Shown: positions 35,601 to 56,515 of the stretch, in pieces
Layout of the letters: every line of letters starts with the position of its first letter
Position numbering within the stretch: position 1 is the first letter of the stretch
Assembly: GCA_009869945.1 (NCBI GenBank)
Contig: WIXG01000053.1
Coordinates: 62,001-126,000, forward strand
Direction: 5' to 3'
DNA: 64,000 bases
DNA from: Mesaphorura yosii
Lineage: Eukaryota > Arthropoda > Collembola > Poduromorpha > Tullbergiidae
Notes under the pieces: model-generated
Databases searched by the model: none
What the model saw: the letters and a program-made list of their open reading frames with translations, nothing else
Told to the model about the DNA's origin: nothing
Program-made: the position numbers and the translations under genes

Positions 35601-37500
35601 AAATCAAGAGAATTAGAGTGAAATAAAATAGTCAAGGTTCAGACTGACTCAAGAACTTAGGAAGTATTGTCCTTGCCACGCCCTACGCCTACCTGTTTGA
35701 ATTTGTTGGGCGCCGCTGTTCTCGGAGCCTCGGGTCCACGGTCGCGAATGCTGGCAGTCTCGTTAGATCAAATTTAGGCTTCGGAATATTGTAGAAGCCC
35801 CTTGACTCTGGGTCAATGTTGCGGTCAGTATCATGGAGTGGAACATTACTCCTGGTGGCGGTAGTTGCGTGGGGTGACGCCGAGCGCGTAAAGGTGGTAC
35901 GGACAACGTCAAGTAAGGTGTCGTAGTGCGGTGATTTTGCAAAATTCTTCATTATAAAATTAATGCCAGCGATTTGTCCATTCTCCGCGACCAGAATCCG
36001 CACTCTCCTGACTATGTCGTAAAGTTCCAATTCTTCCGGTGTCGGATTTTGCCTGATTTCTAGGCCGTCGATCACCAAAGTGTTTGTTCGTCGTCCTGCC
36101 AACGTGTTGGATTTCTTATCAAAGTCGTCTTCCACAGGGGAATGGCTCCGCTGAGTAAATCCTCGACGCCTGGCTCTCTCTGGAGACACGTCGATTTGAT
36201 GTGCACCACGATGAACAGAAACTTCAGGAGGCTCTACCCTGTATGCCTTAGAAGATTTTCCACATGGTCTCTTTATGCGCCGGTCCTTTTTTGAAATGCT
36301 AGTATCGCGAACAAAGTCGGGAATTTGACTGCCGAGTGAAGCCACCGATGACGAAGGGATATCTGAGAAATCAGAAATGAACACGCAAGATTAGTAATCA
36401 AGTCAAGTCATGAGGCAAGAAAGAATCCAAAAGGCTTTTTACTTTCTATTCTCGAAGTTTCAACACCACCATAATTTTCCTTCGCACGATGCTCTCGCTG
36501 TCCAGGGCGTAAGTTTTCTAATTCCAGAGGATAAGCGTCGGTAAGCGGATCGTTGTTGCGTGAAGTGTCATGGGTACGCCTTGTACGATCTTGTCGCCGG
36601 TCTGACCTTTGTGAGAAAGGTACATTTTCCAAGTCTGGCATCTGCCCCTGCCAAACAAGAACCGGAGAGATTGAAATTAGCTCAGTGGAGTTCCGGAATT
36701 GCTAAAACATTACCTCCATCCCTTGGCTAGTGTAAGGCATCTCTTGCCACGCCGCCTCAGTCAAAGGCATCGACATGTATTCTGTCGACGCGTTACTAAC
36801 ATCAAGTCTTGATGGAGTTCCAGCCTGTCGAGGTATTGCATTAAAATTAATATTCAGTTTATTGAGTCTATCTAACAAAAATCCGAGGCCATGACTTACA
36901 TTGTCTAAGCCATCAGGGGGAGGAGGCAAAAGTCTTCGAATTTTCTCATTTGTTTCACTCAAAACATCGCGAACACGGTCCGAGGTCTAAAAGTCGCAGT
37001 CACAAAAGATTAAAAATTGAACCAGCATAAAACCTTCCCCGCACTGTACACTTACGACCCAGGTACTGCTCATGCGTTGTTGCGATTGTGGATTTTTATC
37101 CGCATCCATGACCAACTGGTCAATCTGGTTGATCGCTTTCACAAAGCTTGATCTAATTTCCAGGACGGGCGGAATCTATAATACAAAAAGCAAAGAGGAC
37201 ATTGGGGAATGTAGTAAAATAAGTTATTGCTGGCCTTAAGTGTGATTCAATTACCAGACTGTTATCCTCTTGAGCTGACAGTGAAGAATTCGTTCCAGCC
37301 GACTGCTCAGTAGCACCATTCGACTGATCACGCTGATTATCATCTGCAACCTGATTTGTTCCAGAGGTTTCTGGAGTAGGATCATTCAAATTTGGTTGTT
37401 CGGCCTGATTCTCGCCAGTTACGTTCCCCTGAGATTGAGTACAATCGCCATCTTCACCACCCATTTCCTGAGTGGGCGTCAGATCTTTGTCAGGATCCAT
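32700..37500 (-). CDS. PCM1: PCM1/combover-like centriolar satellite protein (1254 aa)
   Basis: Fourteen exons, read right to left: 37255-37500, 37056-37175, 36900-36986, 36714-36824, 36443-36647, 35693-36362, 35264-35585, 35025-35177, 34687-34932, 34242-34612, 33872-34170, 33689-33803, 32997-33603, 32700-32912. Every junction is GT-AG with matching phase, and the total is 3765 nt, exactly 1255 codons with the stop. The N-terminus is acidic and Gln/Asn-rich. Residues about 600-700 look helical and coiled-coil forming. The family call rests on exon 13. Around residues 1010-1045 it has R-P-x-F followed by L-D-L-L-Q-Q-L, then T-D-x-x-R-Q and V-V-S-E-H, which I match from memory to human PCM1 (R-P-H-F, E-L-F-H-E-L, T-D-Y-L-R-Q, I-V-S-R-H). 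A following T-D-D-D-x-E-E-N-x-E-R-E segment also has a PCM1 counterpart. PCM1 scaffolds centriolar satellites. The protein is shorter than human PCM1 (about 2000 residues). An acceptor at 37507-37509, just before the ATG, implies an upstream 5' UTR exon. Without an alignment the name is probable, not certain; the exon structure is more secure. Confidence 0.75.
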
Positions 37501-39369
37501 TTGATTCTGAAATCAGCAAAAATGGCACTGATTTATCAACTGATTCGAGGACTTATAAACATTTATCCTCATTTAGATCCTAAACGAAATTCAGTTGTGC
37601 CTGATCTCACTCCTCGCCGATATCCGAGAACTTAACCGTTTTCTCCATACACCTGAAGCTAAAGGTTACTTACTGTATCCGAATTTGTACTTCAGTTAAT
37701 GTTGAGCGGAGTTACTAGTCATCTGGTTGTCGCTATCAGCTATCAAATCGAGTACTGTACTGTCGCCTGAGGTTAACTATAACTACACGTATAATAACAA
37801 CTAAACTATTGGCAAAATGTCTGGAAATCTCAACTTAAGAGTTCACTGACTAGTGACGGTAGTCGTCCAGTCACAGAATTACAGAGGAACAGGAAGTTGT
37901 TAAATATTAAGTAAATCTTATATTGCACACTGGTAGCATATCACTCGCGACTTTAAGTGTTAAGTTAAAACGTTACAAAGTACAAAAGTACACTGCGATG
38001 ATTCTTGAGTTTTGTAACGACGAAAGAAAAAATTCGTGTCTCGCTCGCTCCGTCCGTCTCTGCGTGGTGCTGGTCGGAAATAGAAGAAAGGATAAGTGTT
38101 GCTCCGTCTTACATGGACTTGCGAAATCACGTCTGTCTGCTTACATAGTTTGCGCCTGCAAATGAGGTGGAATCTAATTCTCATATTTCCTGGAATTGGA
38201 ATTAGAATCGGATGATACTTTTATTGAGATTTGCTTCCAGAGTGCAGGGATGCCTCAGCCTTGTTTACATTTTTCTATGGCAACCCTCCGGGAGCAGACC
38301 TCTATTAAGCAATTTGCGACTCTAATAAGTCACATCCATAAATAGCACCGGGTAGGATAGGAAGATGCGATCGACGGGAGTATCCTGGATACTGTCCTTC
38401 GCGAACTCATCCTGACATGCACATACTGACTCCTTTTGTTATTTTAGTTATTTTATGGTCCTGTCAGTCCGTCACATAAACCGACCACGTGAACATTAAA
38501 AGCGTCTAAAATTACCGATTTCAATGAACCAGACGAGTAGGAAGGAATGATCGGACGTCGCACCAAGTTTTTGCTAACAGCAGACGGCTGAAGGCCGACA
38601 CTCGACGCAGTGAAGATTTAGCAATAGAAGGTCGTAAATCGTGTTCATTGGCAGAATTGAAGTTAGGGCTAGAAACACTTGCCCGTTATTTTAACTTAAG
38701 GAAACTTCGAAATTCGTACAGACTCTTTTATATTCAATTTCTACTTCACAAGAATAACACTCCTGCCCTTGCCGTTGCTTCGTCATTTGTCATCCGGTGC
38801 TTTGATCTTTACCATACTCCAAAAGCAATGCTCGGTAAATGAAGGTTGTCGCAAAATGTATTGCACGGTTAAGGCGGTTGTCAAGTCGAGCATATAGATT
38901 GAGGTTACATTGTCTCGAATAAAATAATTTCGGACAAGGCAAGGTTCCATTTTGCAAAGCTCTTGTGATCGAACAAAAGAAAGAATGCCACGAAGGGACT
39001 GCTGTGCCGTGAGAACATAAAAGCCTCCATGCGACTTACTGTCGGACTCGATGTATTACGACCTTTTGGTAGGGTTTCCTGGCTGATCTCGAATTTTACA
39101 GTTCCATGGCTTAACATCTCGAATAAAATTAAGTTTAGAATACAATTCATGTTAAATACAGTTCGGATGCCCGGATGAATGTCGGGCTATTATAATTCAA
39201 AACGGCCTGATAGGCTTTTAAATCTTAAAATTAAATCTGGTGGTCGCCAATCCATAAACCTTCGAATTGTAATTTATTGCTTCTTCGCCATGTTTTATTC
39301 ATTCACCGGTTGCGGAGATCATCATGTTAAGAACGGTTGGGTTTGCCATATCGGCAGGTTTTTCATACT
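37501..39369. other. PCM1-like 5' region and short intergenic gap
   Basis: The left part should contain the non-coding first exon and promoter of the PCM1-like gene, because a CAG acceptor abuts its first coding exon. Frames of up to 80 codons on either strand here have no recognisable content. The right part separates this promoter from the 3' end of Nbea, which is on the same strand. Confidence 0.4.
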
Positions 39370-40557
39370 TTTATTGATATAATTTTCACAAAATATCCAC
39401 TCGTGATTCAGTATAATTTATAAACGTCGCAAATAAATTTCGTGCTTAAGTACTGTATGGTTGGTTTGGAGAAGTACGTATCTCATAGACTAGAGTTAGT
39501 TTCAAAGAAGCAAGAGCTTAGCTCCGCTAATGCTGTAGACGTCGACTAATGAATACAAATCAAGTGAACAAAATCGAAAACTAACTGAAGTTGAAGTTAG
39601 CATAGCATACAAAGAGGGAAAATACAAACATGTCGGTGAATGATTTGATTGGAATGCTCCTTTAACAAGAAATTATCGATGATAAATGAAATTAGATCGC
39701 TGCTGGAAGTGGAATTGACATGCATCGTTTTTGGAATGACGAACTCCGAGACAGAAAGTCCATTACTGAAGCTCATCCATTTCATGCTATTAAAATCATA
39801 CGTTGGACGCCATTGCAACTGCACTTGTTCGCAGTAAATCTGAATGGATGGACGTAGACTATCGTGGAGCGCATGCTTCTTTTCTTTGCAAGTATTTTGT
39901 TTGAATTAGTGTTCTAGTGGCGTATCGTATATTATAGCACTTGTGTCCCAAATTCCTACCGCTTAATTTACGTCCTGTAACTTAGTAATTAAAAAATCAT
40001 GCCCTAATAGAAAACGAAAGACTCGAATTGTCTTTCAGCTTATACATTGTTTCATAATTCGTCGTTTAAAGTGTACATTTGCATAATAATATTACTCAAC
40101 AACAAATCTTAATCGTATTCATCCAATTTAAGTTGTTTGGGACGGTTACAGAAGTTATCCGTGTAAGAGTTCCCATTTCATAATTACCATCCGTCTATTT
40201 CGTGATTCGTTATAGAAAAGTTTCAATTTTGCTTTGGCGACGATGTTTGTCCATCTTCACATTCGTTTTTCGTAGTTTGCATTCACAATTTCAATTTTAG
40301 TAAGCAAGCTTGCTGTATGTACATATAATAATAATTAAACTAGCTTCGTATAAATATTTCATACTGCATTTATGGGAATGCGTAAATTACATTTGTGTAA
40401 TACTTTTTATATCATACAATTTGAACATAAGTAATTTTAAGCTTCGTTCATTTGGCATTTCGTGTAAAAAACCTCGTACCATGTTTTTAGGAATCATTTA
40501 GTTTGTTATTCGAAAGTGTAGCCTACCCATTGCAAAGAGAGAAGTGGATTGTAGAAA
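39370..40557 (-). other. Probable 3' UTR of Nbea, with poly(A) signal at 39370-39375
   Basis: The stretch after the Nbea stop is strongly AT-rich. The first canonical AATAAA on the minus strand that I find is at 39370-39375 (TTTATT on plus), with further copies a little beyond, near 39273 and 39294. That gives a 3' UTR of about 1.2 kb. Confidence 0.45.
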
Positions 40558-48208
<7,651 letters not shown>

Positions 48209-51200
48209 CTGAAGGACAAATAAGAATTCAACTGAATTAGAATCGGAAAGCAATACGTACGCGAATCGCAAAAAAGAAAAAGCATCGCGCGTCGGTGCGG
48301 TACGGTGGTTTGCGGCAGTACTTCGATTGCCGTGACTAAAGCGCATTCGATCTCGGGCCAATTTAGCAGCAGTCAAGCAAGATTTATGGTTTTATAATAC
48401 CGGAGTGCATGGAATGGCAGAGGAAAGGCAAGTAAACGTGAGTTGATCACGACAGCCATGCAACCTGGTCCGTAATTACTGCGTGTGTGTCGTGCAGTCT
48501 TGCTGCTGGCTATGGCTATGATAAATAGTGCCGGGATTTCTGATTGAGTATTTATTGATTGTTGAGTTTTTACTCCGCTTTTTTGTGAGAATGTGCCCAT
48601 AAGGCTATGAACTTACAACGCACAAACACGAGCACGGCACAAGCAACAAAAGCACAATTCCAAAATGCGGTGGTGTTGAATTGCTTCGCTTCACTAATGC
48701 ATCTCGCTAATCTGATTTCAACCCTCGGCATCCATCCAAGCATCGATTCGGATGCCGTCTCCTCTTTTCTACTGCCGCCGGTGCCGAAGCCGGCGTTCGA
48801 AACCTCCGCTCACATGCTTGTAAACAACAACAGTTCAATCAAGTAAATCCGACAGATTCGCGACAAAATGTGCAAAAATTGACAAATGAAAACAAAGGAG
48901 CCCGAATTAGACGCATTCGGCTGATTATCGTGGCGCTGACGATGTTGCTGTCTTCTTTTCGAGTGGGAGAGGATAATAAAGAGGAGGCAGGCAGGCAGCA
49001 CGCTGCTGTCACGGTCACGGAGTAACGAGTCGCATGAAAAAGATCATCCACCGAAACGAATCTTCCTCACCATCGCTAGGCAGAGGCCGGCGAGGCGGAC
49101 GGGAGAGTGAAAGTGAACATCCTAATCTAGTTTAAGGTTTCGGATTCATTTCGTTTCGAGAGACGCGCAGTCATTCGCCGCCGTAATGGAAGAATAAAGA
49201 GATTAGTCTTGAATTTATTCGAAAAGTAATGCGAAAGCATCACTTCCGGTTGAGTGCGTTTTCCCCGGAAAACCAGCCGCTCATTTGACAGCTAAATGTA
49301 TTGCAGCGCCATGCATCCTCGGAAATCTCTGGTGGCCGTGCGCTGGAGCCAGGCTGCAGTCGCATAAACATGACCTCAACATGCGAGGAATTCCGAGTGC
49401 ATTTCATTCCTGCGCAGCTCCCAAGAGAAATCACAGGCTGATCAAGAGAAAGGGAACGGAGTGGAGTGGGGAAAGGCTCAGTGCAGGGCGGCGGCAGCGG
49501 AAGGGGAGACGGAAAAACTCTTCTCCATCGACTTTTGCACTTCATCTTCCTCGCAACCAGGCAGAAGCGCTTAAGCCGTGGAAAAATGCGAGGGACACTA
49601 ACAGAAACAGAATAACAGAATCGTTACTCTGATTACGAGCGTCAATCCATCATCAAAACGTTGTTAAAACTTAATTACGCAAGTAATTACTTCCGATCGA
49701 GTTGAAATTCGCACTGCGCACGGCGAATTTGAAGAGTTGAATTCGACCGCGAGTATGAGCCGCCGCCGCCGAAACCAACGGCGTGGGGGTTCGGGGTAAG
49801 AGGTTAACAATGCGCTGCGTTGAGTTCTGACTACGTGATGAAACGTAATAAAAATAAATTCACGACAATGAGTTATGCAGGGAGCATAGAAACGGGCTGT
49901 GCTGCTCTGCGTCGTCGTGCCATGTAAGCAACACTACCCGAGGAATCTGCTGGATGCTCGAATCGCGCACTGCATCTCAGTAGTTTTATATGTCTCCTGC
50001 TTTGTAGTTTTGGGTGGTTTCTCCACTCAAAATGTAATTACTCACACAGCGCTACGTAACGCAACGCAGGGAAATGAGGTAAAAACTCGTTTTTGAGCGG
50101 GTGACAACCAACAATGCAGCACAATTCAGAGAATATCTTTACACGACCAACAATGCAATGGGATGCTCAACATGATCATTAAAATTAAGGATTTAATGTA
50201 TCCAGCTTCAGCAGCAGCAGACAAGGCAAGTCAGAAGGACCAAAGACGCAAAGACGTTGATTTTAATGAATGAATCGGGATGTGCAAACTTCGCTTTGCT
50301 CCTTTCTGGTAAAGCGACGAACAACTGTAAATTTAAATAAATTGGCCGCTCAATTCCACGGACAACAATCATCCATCTAGCCCACGAACTGGACGAGGCA
50401 GGGATCAGAGCAAATGAGAGGCAGCCGATGAAGACTCGTTTTCCAAAGTGATCACCAGCAGAAGAAAAAGATCGACGGAGAGAGAAGCAGACGAACGACA
50501 AGTCGAAAATAATAAGGAGACTTGACATTTTTGTGCGGGGCTCGGCTGATGTTATCAGGACTTGGTGGAATTTGAGAAGACCTTTTCTCGAGAGCCACAA
50601 ACGTTGAGAAGACAAAACAAGTCTGATGGGTCCGAGCGTCCAAGTCGTCCATCCATGCACGCGGACCCTTTCCTTGTATTTGCTTTGCTCATTCCACCTA
50701 ATGCTGGAGCCATTCAGGCAGGCACACGGAATTTCGTTTCTAGGCTTTCCGTGACTAGTTTTCACTTTTTCCCCGTTCAACTTGTCCACCTCGCCAGAAT
50801 TTATTGCGCTCCCTGAAAACCGGGCTTTCGATGCCCATGTCTCATTCTCCACTCGGCCTCACGAAGGCTGCAAGACGCAAGCAGACACGCATTGATTCCT
50901 TTGGTTCGTACTTGGAGCTCAGCGCTTCATTTCGAAAAAGCGTTCGAAATGTCATGAAATTATAGAATTCAGATTAATTCCCGAATTGGTATTCAGAAAA
51001 GGTGCTCGGTCGTCGTATTTATTTCACTTCACGAGCCCTGCCTTCGCCTTCCCTTCTCTGTTGCAGCCTGTCATGTTTCTTATCTCCATCTTGGATCTCT
51101 GCCCGTCGTAAATATGATATGCGAGATCGGTATCAAATTATTGCTTTGCTACGGGCCTCTGCCCGCGACTGAGGGAGGTTGACAAACGACAACGACAAGA

Positions 51201-54200
51201 TGCAGACGCTGGGCAGAGTATTATTTACACGGAATACATTAAAAACATGACCTGTTAAGCAATTAACATTCTGAGAGCACAACAAAGGGTTGCAACAATA
51301 ATGGCAATGTCGGAGCACGCTGCTCGACGCTCGCGCTCATAATTCATGCCTGTATGAGAATGATCGCGGGCGACGGGTCGATTGCCACTGCGCGCCGGAG
51401 ACTCGAGTCGCCCACCCTGACTCTACCCAGTGGTTGGTACTTTGCTTCCGTACAGCAGCAACAACATCTCCTCGGGTTCTGATTGTACAGCATTTCGGCC
51501 CTCCGTCTTGCCAGTTGCCAGTATTGCAGTGGACATTTAAATGGACGGTAAGACAAAATGAAATGATTTCATTGAAGACGCGAGCGAGGCAGAGAATGAG
51601 GCTCATAATCACATTATCACAACGCAATTACATGGTGACATTAATTCGTACGCGATCGTGACGTCACTTCTTAATCACATTTATTTAATGCAGCTTCCCA
51701 GCAACGCGTAATTGCATTTCTGGATGAACGAGTACGAATTCCCACTCAATTCTTGGTATCCTGCCTTGTCGTATTGTTGCTGTTGGCCTCAGCTTCCTGC
51801 TTTCTCATTCACTCCCTTCGCCTCTCTCGCGCTCTCTCACTCGGAAGTGTGCGCACAGCGCAAAATTATTCAACGCGGTGCACAGTTTATGAAGCCACGC
51901 TCACGCACCAGAAGACTGAACACGCCGTCGATGAATCCTTATTATACGCATTCAGCTCGAAAATCAGAACAAAATACAAAACACAAAACGTAGCGGACAG
52001 CAAAAGCGCAAGTCTACGAATCAATGCAAATCGCCGTTTATGTTTTATTTGTTTCGCCTCGCCTGCCATCGTCGAGGACGGGACTTGGGTCGGCTCGGAA
52101 ATCGGCAGCCCGTGTTTCAAAATGCCATGATATTTCTCATGTATCAAATATCATTTCTATTGCCTTCTCATCTTTCAATGCTCTGCTTCAATGGCAATTA
52201 GAAAATATCACTTTCGTCGTCTCGTTCCGTGTCGCTTCAATAAACGGAATCGTTTACACGGTTTCAACGCAATTTACCAGTGTTTGGCCTAAATTGTGCT
52301 CGGACGCTTTACTGGCCGTGAAATTGGATCTGGAATCTGGAGCATCGGTACGGCCGACACCGGCTTTGTGTTTGAGTGTCAGATTACAAGTGCAACGTCG
52401 CCGCATCGCAGCGTCGAGATAATAATTGTCAGACTGACAGAAACCAGGACCACGCACACTTTCGGATTTCTTCACTTTGTCTCTCGCCTGCACTGCACTG
52501 CACCCAAGCAACTCGTTATTACGGCTTCGGTTTGGTGCAAGTGCCAAGTGCGAGAATAATCCTTTACGCACAGAGCAACACGCGCATTATTAGCCTCATC
52601 ATTATTTTAAAGAATCTGCTTTTACTCCGGCTGCCAGCGAAGGAAACAGTCTAATTTATAATCCGCTTAAGCAATCCTGCAAATGTCTGAACTCGTGTGC
52701 TCTATTCTGTTCGGCGCATGCTCCAATTCGTACGCTGCCTGGGTGGCAAATTCCGAGCCGGTCAGAGTTCACGTGCAGTAAACGTAAATACTTTCAAGCC
52801 AAGCCGACTCTTTTGCTTCTTTCTTCTGCACATTCAGGCAAGCCTTTATGGTGTCTTATTCCGGCGAGTGGCAAGCAGAAATCTTTATACCTACGGCGAA
52901 AGGGCACCCGAACCTCACAGTCAGTAATTATCTTGTCATTTCATAGATAGTGCTAAACTCGGCAGTTGTGCTGCTGATTGCCAAAATTCTACACGTTTTG
53001 TTTCCTCCGGCTGACAATGAAATTAAGCAGACGCACAGCTTCCTTCGAGGTAGTTTCGAAGCGCAGGTTTGGGATTTCGTCTCCAGGTTGAACAGCTTTG
53101 CGAAGCTGCCTTCGCGAATCGATTTCCTGGCCAGATAAACTCGAGTCTCAGCCGCAGCCACCATGGCAACTCTGTGCTTGTCCCAAACTAGATGAGAATT
53201 CGGTGCAGGCCCGGATAGAGCTGGAGATCGAAGAAACATGAACACAAAACCGACGCAAAAAGAAAGACTTCGAAAGAGGATTCTTTGAGCTTGGAAACAG
53301 AGTTCACGTCGGCGCCGCAAAACTCGTTGCGAACTTGAAGCGTTACGGTGCTGCATGAGAAGAAACATGTTATGTGCGTGTTCACTGCAGAATGTATTGA
53401 GCCAAGTACAAAAAATGCACAGAATTCCAAGGGCGGAGTTGGCAGGTGAAGCCAATAGCACGACAGCAGCCCAGCAGAGCACACGAGTGCTGTTTAACTC
53501 GTCGCCCGGCTGTTCAGCGACTTGTCGAATGCCTCTCTTCTGCCCGCGTTCCCGGGCACCCGAGGAGTCCGAATGAAGTTCCCCGATTTAATAAAATTAA
53601 CCAACGCAATACATGCAGATTTGGTCTCAATTCAACACTAAATGTCAAATCCAAAGGTTCGGGTCACGAAACTCAGTTCCGATGGCCGGTCTCAAGAAGT
53701 GTCAGGTTAATTACACAATGCACGAGCGTAATCCAATTATCAGAGGCAGTACGCACAAAGCGTTGCCTCATTTGTCACTTGCGCACGCACGCACGCCTCA
53801 CAAAACGTTGACAAATTCGAGCAGAATTCAATTATAAAATCCGAGTACTCCACTCAATCTTAATCTCCTTAACAAAGTTTCAGAAACGCAAACCACAAGT
53901 AGTGCTTCGAATTGAAACAAAACAAACTCCCTCGTTTCGTCTTTCGCGTTCGCAGGTGAGACTCGACCAGCTTCCTGCGACGTTGAGATTGTAAATAAAT
54001 CGAGTACCTCGTCAAGCCGCGTCACAAAGCATTGGCAAGCGAAATTCTACTACTACAATGGGCCATTGTGTTGTATAATTACACCAAATGGCCAAATTAT
54101 TATGAATAATTCGTGTATTCGTGTTTGTTACAGCAGCTCGGCTTCGATGCTTGTGAAATGTGAAATGCAGGGAATGCGTGCGAGGAAGGGGCAAAGAGTT

Positions 54201-54728
54201 GGATTGTGCAGGAGGTCGCGTGCTGAAGGCGTGTTTTTAATTTTCTCCTTTTGGAAATGGGGTTGGACTCAAACCGGAAAATTGAACTCCGCCTCAAAGC
54301 TGGCTTGTAGAGTCGCGCGTACACAGAAAGAGCGTGGCTGAGGCGAGCAAAGCAGAGAAACGAAAACGATCCTCGCCTCAAAACCATTTTTACTCTCGCG
54401 CACTCCGCAAATACGTCGTCGTCGTCAACGCGCTGCTGAATCCGTTTGTTAGTTTGTGTTGTGAAGAAAACCCGTTCTGGTTCTCCCTGATCATTGTTGC
54501 TTTATTTCTCGACACGCTCTGGCAATTTGGACGATGTCACTGGAATCGCAATTGCAATTGTGGCGCTAGATGTGAAGCATTTTGTCTTCGTCGTGCGTCG
54601 TGTGTGCCCGTTTTATCGCACCGTGGAGTGTCTCGCCCGGTTATCCGAGCCGTAAATCACGCAATCAGCAAACAGCGGTCATAAACTGGTGTCGTGACAA
54701 GCGTAATTAAGCAATAAAGATAAGCAAG
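48209..54728 (-). other. Presumed Nbea intron upstream of the PH-end exon; left flank of mab-21
   Basis: I could not find the preceding Nbea exon here. Frames of up to 214 codons (50208-50852 minus) and 184 codons (52928-53482 minus) have no domain content and appear random. The right end should hold the mab-21 promoter: there is no clear splice acceptor just before the mab-21 ATG, so its 5' UTR probably starts within this stretch. Undetected short Nbea exons are possible. Confidence 0.5.
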
Positions 54729-55913
54729 ATGTTGGTTCCTCAGGATATGATGGCTGCGCAGTCCAAGATGCTCTACCAGCTGAACAAATACTACGGCGAG
54801 CGCGTGCAGACGCGGAAGGGCGGCATTGCCAAGACTATCCGGGAGGTTTGCAAGGTGGTTCAGGACGTGTTGAAGGAGGTCGAAGTGCAGGAGCCGCGAT
54901 TCATCTCCTCGCTCAACGAGTGCAACGGACGCTTCGACGGTCTCGACGTAATCTCTCCGACCGAGTTCGAAGTAGTGCTCTACTTGAATCAGATGGGAGT
55001 GTTTAATTTCGTGGATGACGGGACGTTGCCCGGTTGTGCAGTGCTCAAGCTCAGTGACGGTCGGAAGCGATCCATGAGTCTCTGGGTCGAGTTCATCACT
55101 GCGTCGGGCTACTTGTCGGCGAGGAAAATCCGCTCTCGCTTCCAGACGCTGGTGGCCCAGGCGTGTGACAAGTGTTCATACCGCGACTCGGTCAAGATGA
55201 TCGCCGACACGACAGAAGTCAAGCTCAGAATCCGAGAACGCTTCGTCGTGCAAATCACGCCGGCGTTCAAGTGCAACGGCGTGTGGCCGCGGAGCGCAGC
55301 GCACTGGCCAATCCCGCAGATTCCGTGGCCGCACCCAAACCACGTCGCGGAAGTGAAAACGCAAGGATTCGACCTGCTCTCCAAAGAAAGTCTGAGCATG
55401 CAGGGCAAGCAGTCGGCGATGGAAGGAGACGCCTGGGTTTTGTCGTTCGGGGAGGCCGAAAATCAGTTGCTGCAAGGCGGATGCCGCAAAAAGTGTCTGA
55501 GCCTCCTCAAAACGCTTCGCGACCGACACCTCGATCTTCCTGGTAAGCACTCTCCTGCTTTAACGAGCGCAATTTTACCCCAGCCGCCCTGACCTCTTCT
55601 AAGCACCCGTCTCCGGTTTCTGTGCGCAGGGAATCCGGTCACGTCGTATCACATGAAGACGCTGCTGCTGTACGAGTGTGAGAAGCACCCGCGAGAGATG
55701 GACTGGGATGAGCCGTGTCTCGGAGATCGTATCAACGGCATCCTGCTACAACTAATCTCGTGTTTACAATGTCGCCGCTGTCCGCATTATTTCCTCCCAA
55801 ATTTGGACCTATTCAAAGGTAAATCACCAAGCTCACTTGAAAACGCTTCGAAGCAAACTTGGCGTCTGACACGCGAACTTCTTACAAACGTGCGGTCACT
55901 TGAGAAACTTTAA
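54729..55913 (+). CDS. mab-21: Mab-21 protein (365 aa), complete
   Basis: Two exons: 54729-55542 and 55630-55913 (TAA). The 87 bp intron splits the Gly codon of P-G-N-P-V-T-S-Y-H-M, with GTAAGC donor and GCGCAG acceptor. The protein shows the whole Mab-21 domain: K-T-I-R-E-V-C-K-V-V near the N-terminus, V-Q-E-P-R-F-I-S-S-L, S-P-T-E-F-E-V-V-L-Y-L-N-Q-M-G, L-P-G-C-A-V-L-K-L-S-D-G-R-K-R-S, I-T-P-A-F-K-C, C-L-Q-C-R-R-C-P-H-Y-F-L-P and the terminal S-L-E-K-L. Its length is the vertebrate MAB21L1 length (359) plus a six-residue start (M-L-V-P-Q-D) typical of arthropods. The family has a nucleotidyltransferase-like fold related to cGAS and works in eye, neural and body-patterning development; its biochemical activity is unclear. 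It is divergent to and upstream of the Nbea exons on the opposite strand, as expected for the nested position inside Nbea. Confidence 0.97.
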
Positions 55914-56515
55914 TTCAACTCGAAACTCATGTTTAGTTTTTTATAGCCAGGATTTTGTCAGCCGCTTCGTTTTTACTTCTCACATTTTATAGTCTCCTCA
56001 GAAGAGTTGAGGTCTTAGCGAGTTATCCATGTTTGCGAGTGTGCGTTGCGTGTGAGCCTCTTTTAGGTGCAAAATTAGTTTCCTAGCTTTAAATACTTCA
56101 ATGGAAAAATAGCGCACATTGTTTAGGCTAGCTGCCTTGGATTCCAATTATTTGTACATTGTCCGCTTCTTGCCGCCACGACACCCACCAACCAAGTCGC
56201 AGTTTAATTCATAATGCATGCACTCGTTCATAGTCACAATACTTTCTTAAAGCTATAACTAGGCCGCGTCGCGGTGGGATAGAAATGAGCTCTTTGTGTG
56301 GCATGGCACGCATTGCAAAATTATGATAGGACTCAATAACTCATTGCGTAAACCCGCCTAGAATTTCGTTAATAATTAATAACTCACCGTTTGTAATAAC
56401 AATTGTGTTTGTAGACAACTAAATAGTTTAGCATTGTTGACACATTTCTCACTACATTGTAGTAGGCGTAAGGCGTACTTTAAGCAAAATAATAAACTCG
56501 CCCCTTTTGAATCCT
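55914..56515 (+). other. mab-21 3' UTR with AATAAA at 56491-56496
   Basis: AT-rich sequence follows the stop. The first clear canonical poly(A) hexamer that I see on this strand is at 56491-56496 (AATAATAAAC context), giving a 3' UTR of about 0.6 kb. Confidence 0.5.

Noticed and set aside
50208-50852. 214-codon minus-strand frame inside the presumed Nbea intron
   Set aside because: Checked as a possible missing Nbea exon, but it has no PH, ARM or concanavalin-like sequence and no good splice borders.
52928-53482. 184-codon minus-strand frame
   Set aside because: No similarity to Nbea or another family; composition looks random.
54334-54684. 116-codon frame directly upstream of mab-21
   Set aside because: Opens at GTG rather than ATG, has no domain, and is better explained as mab-21 promoter or 5' UTR.
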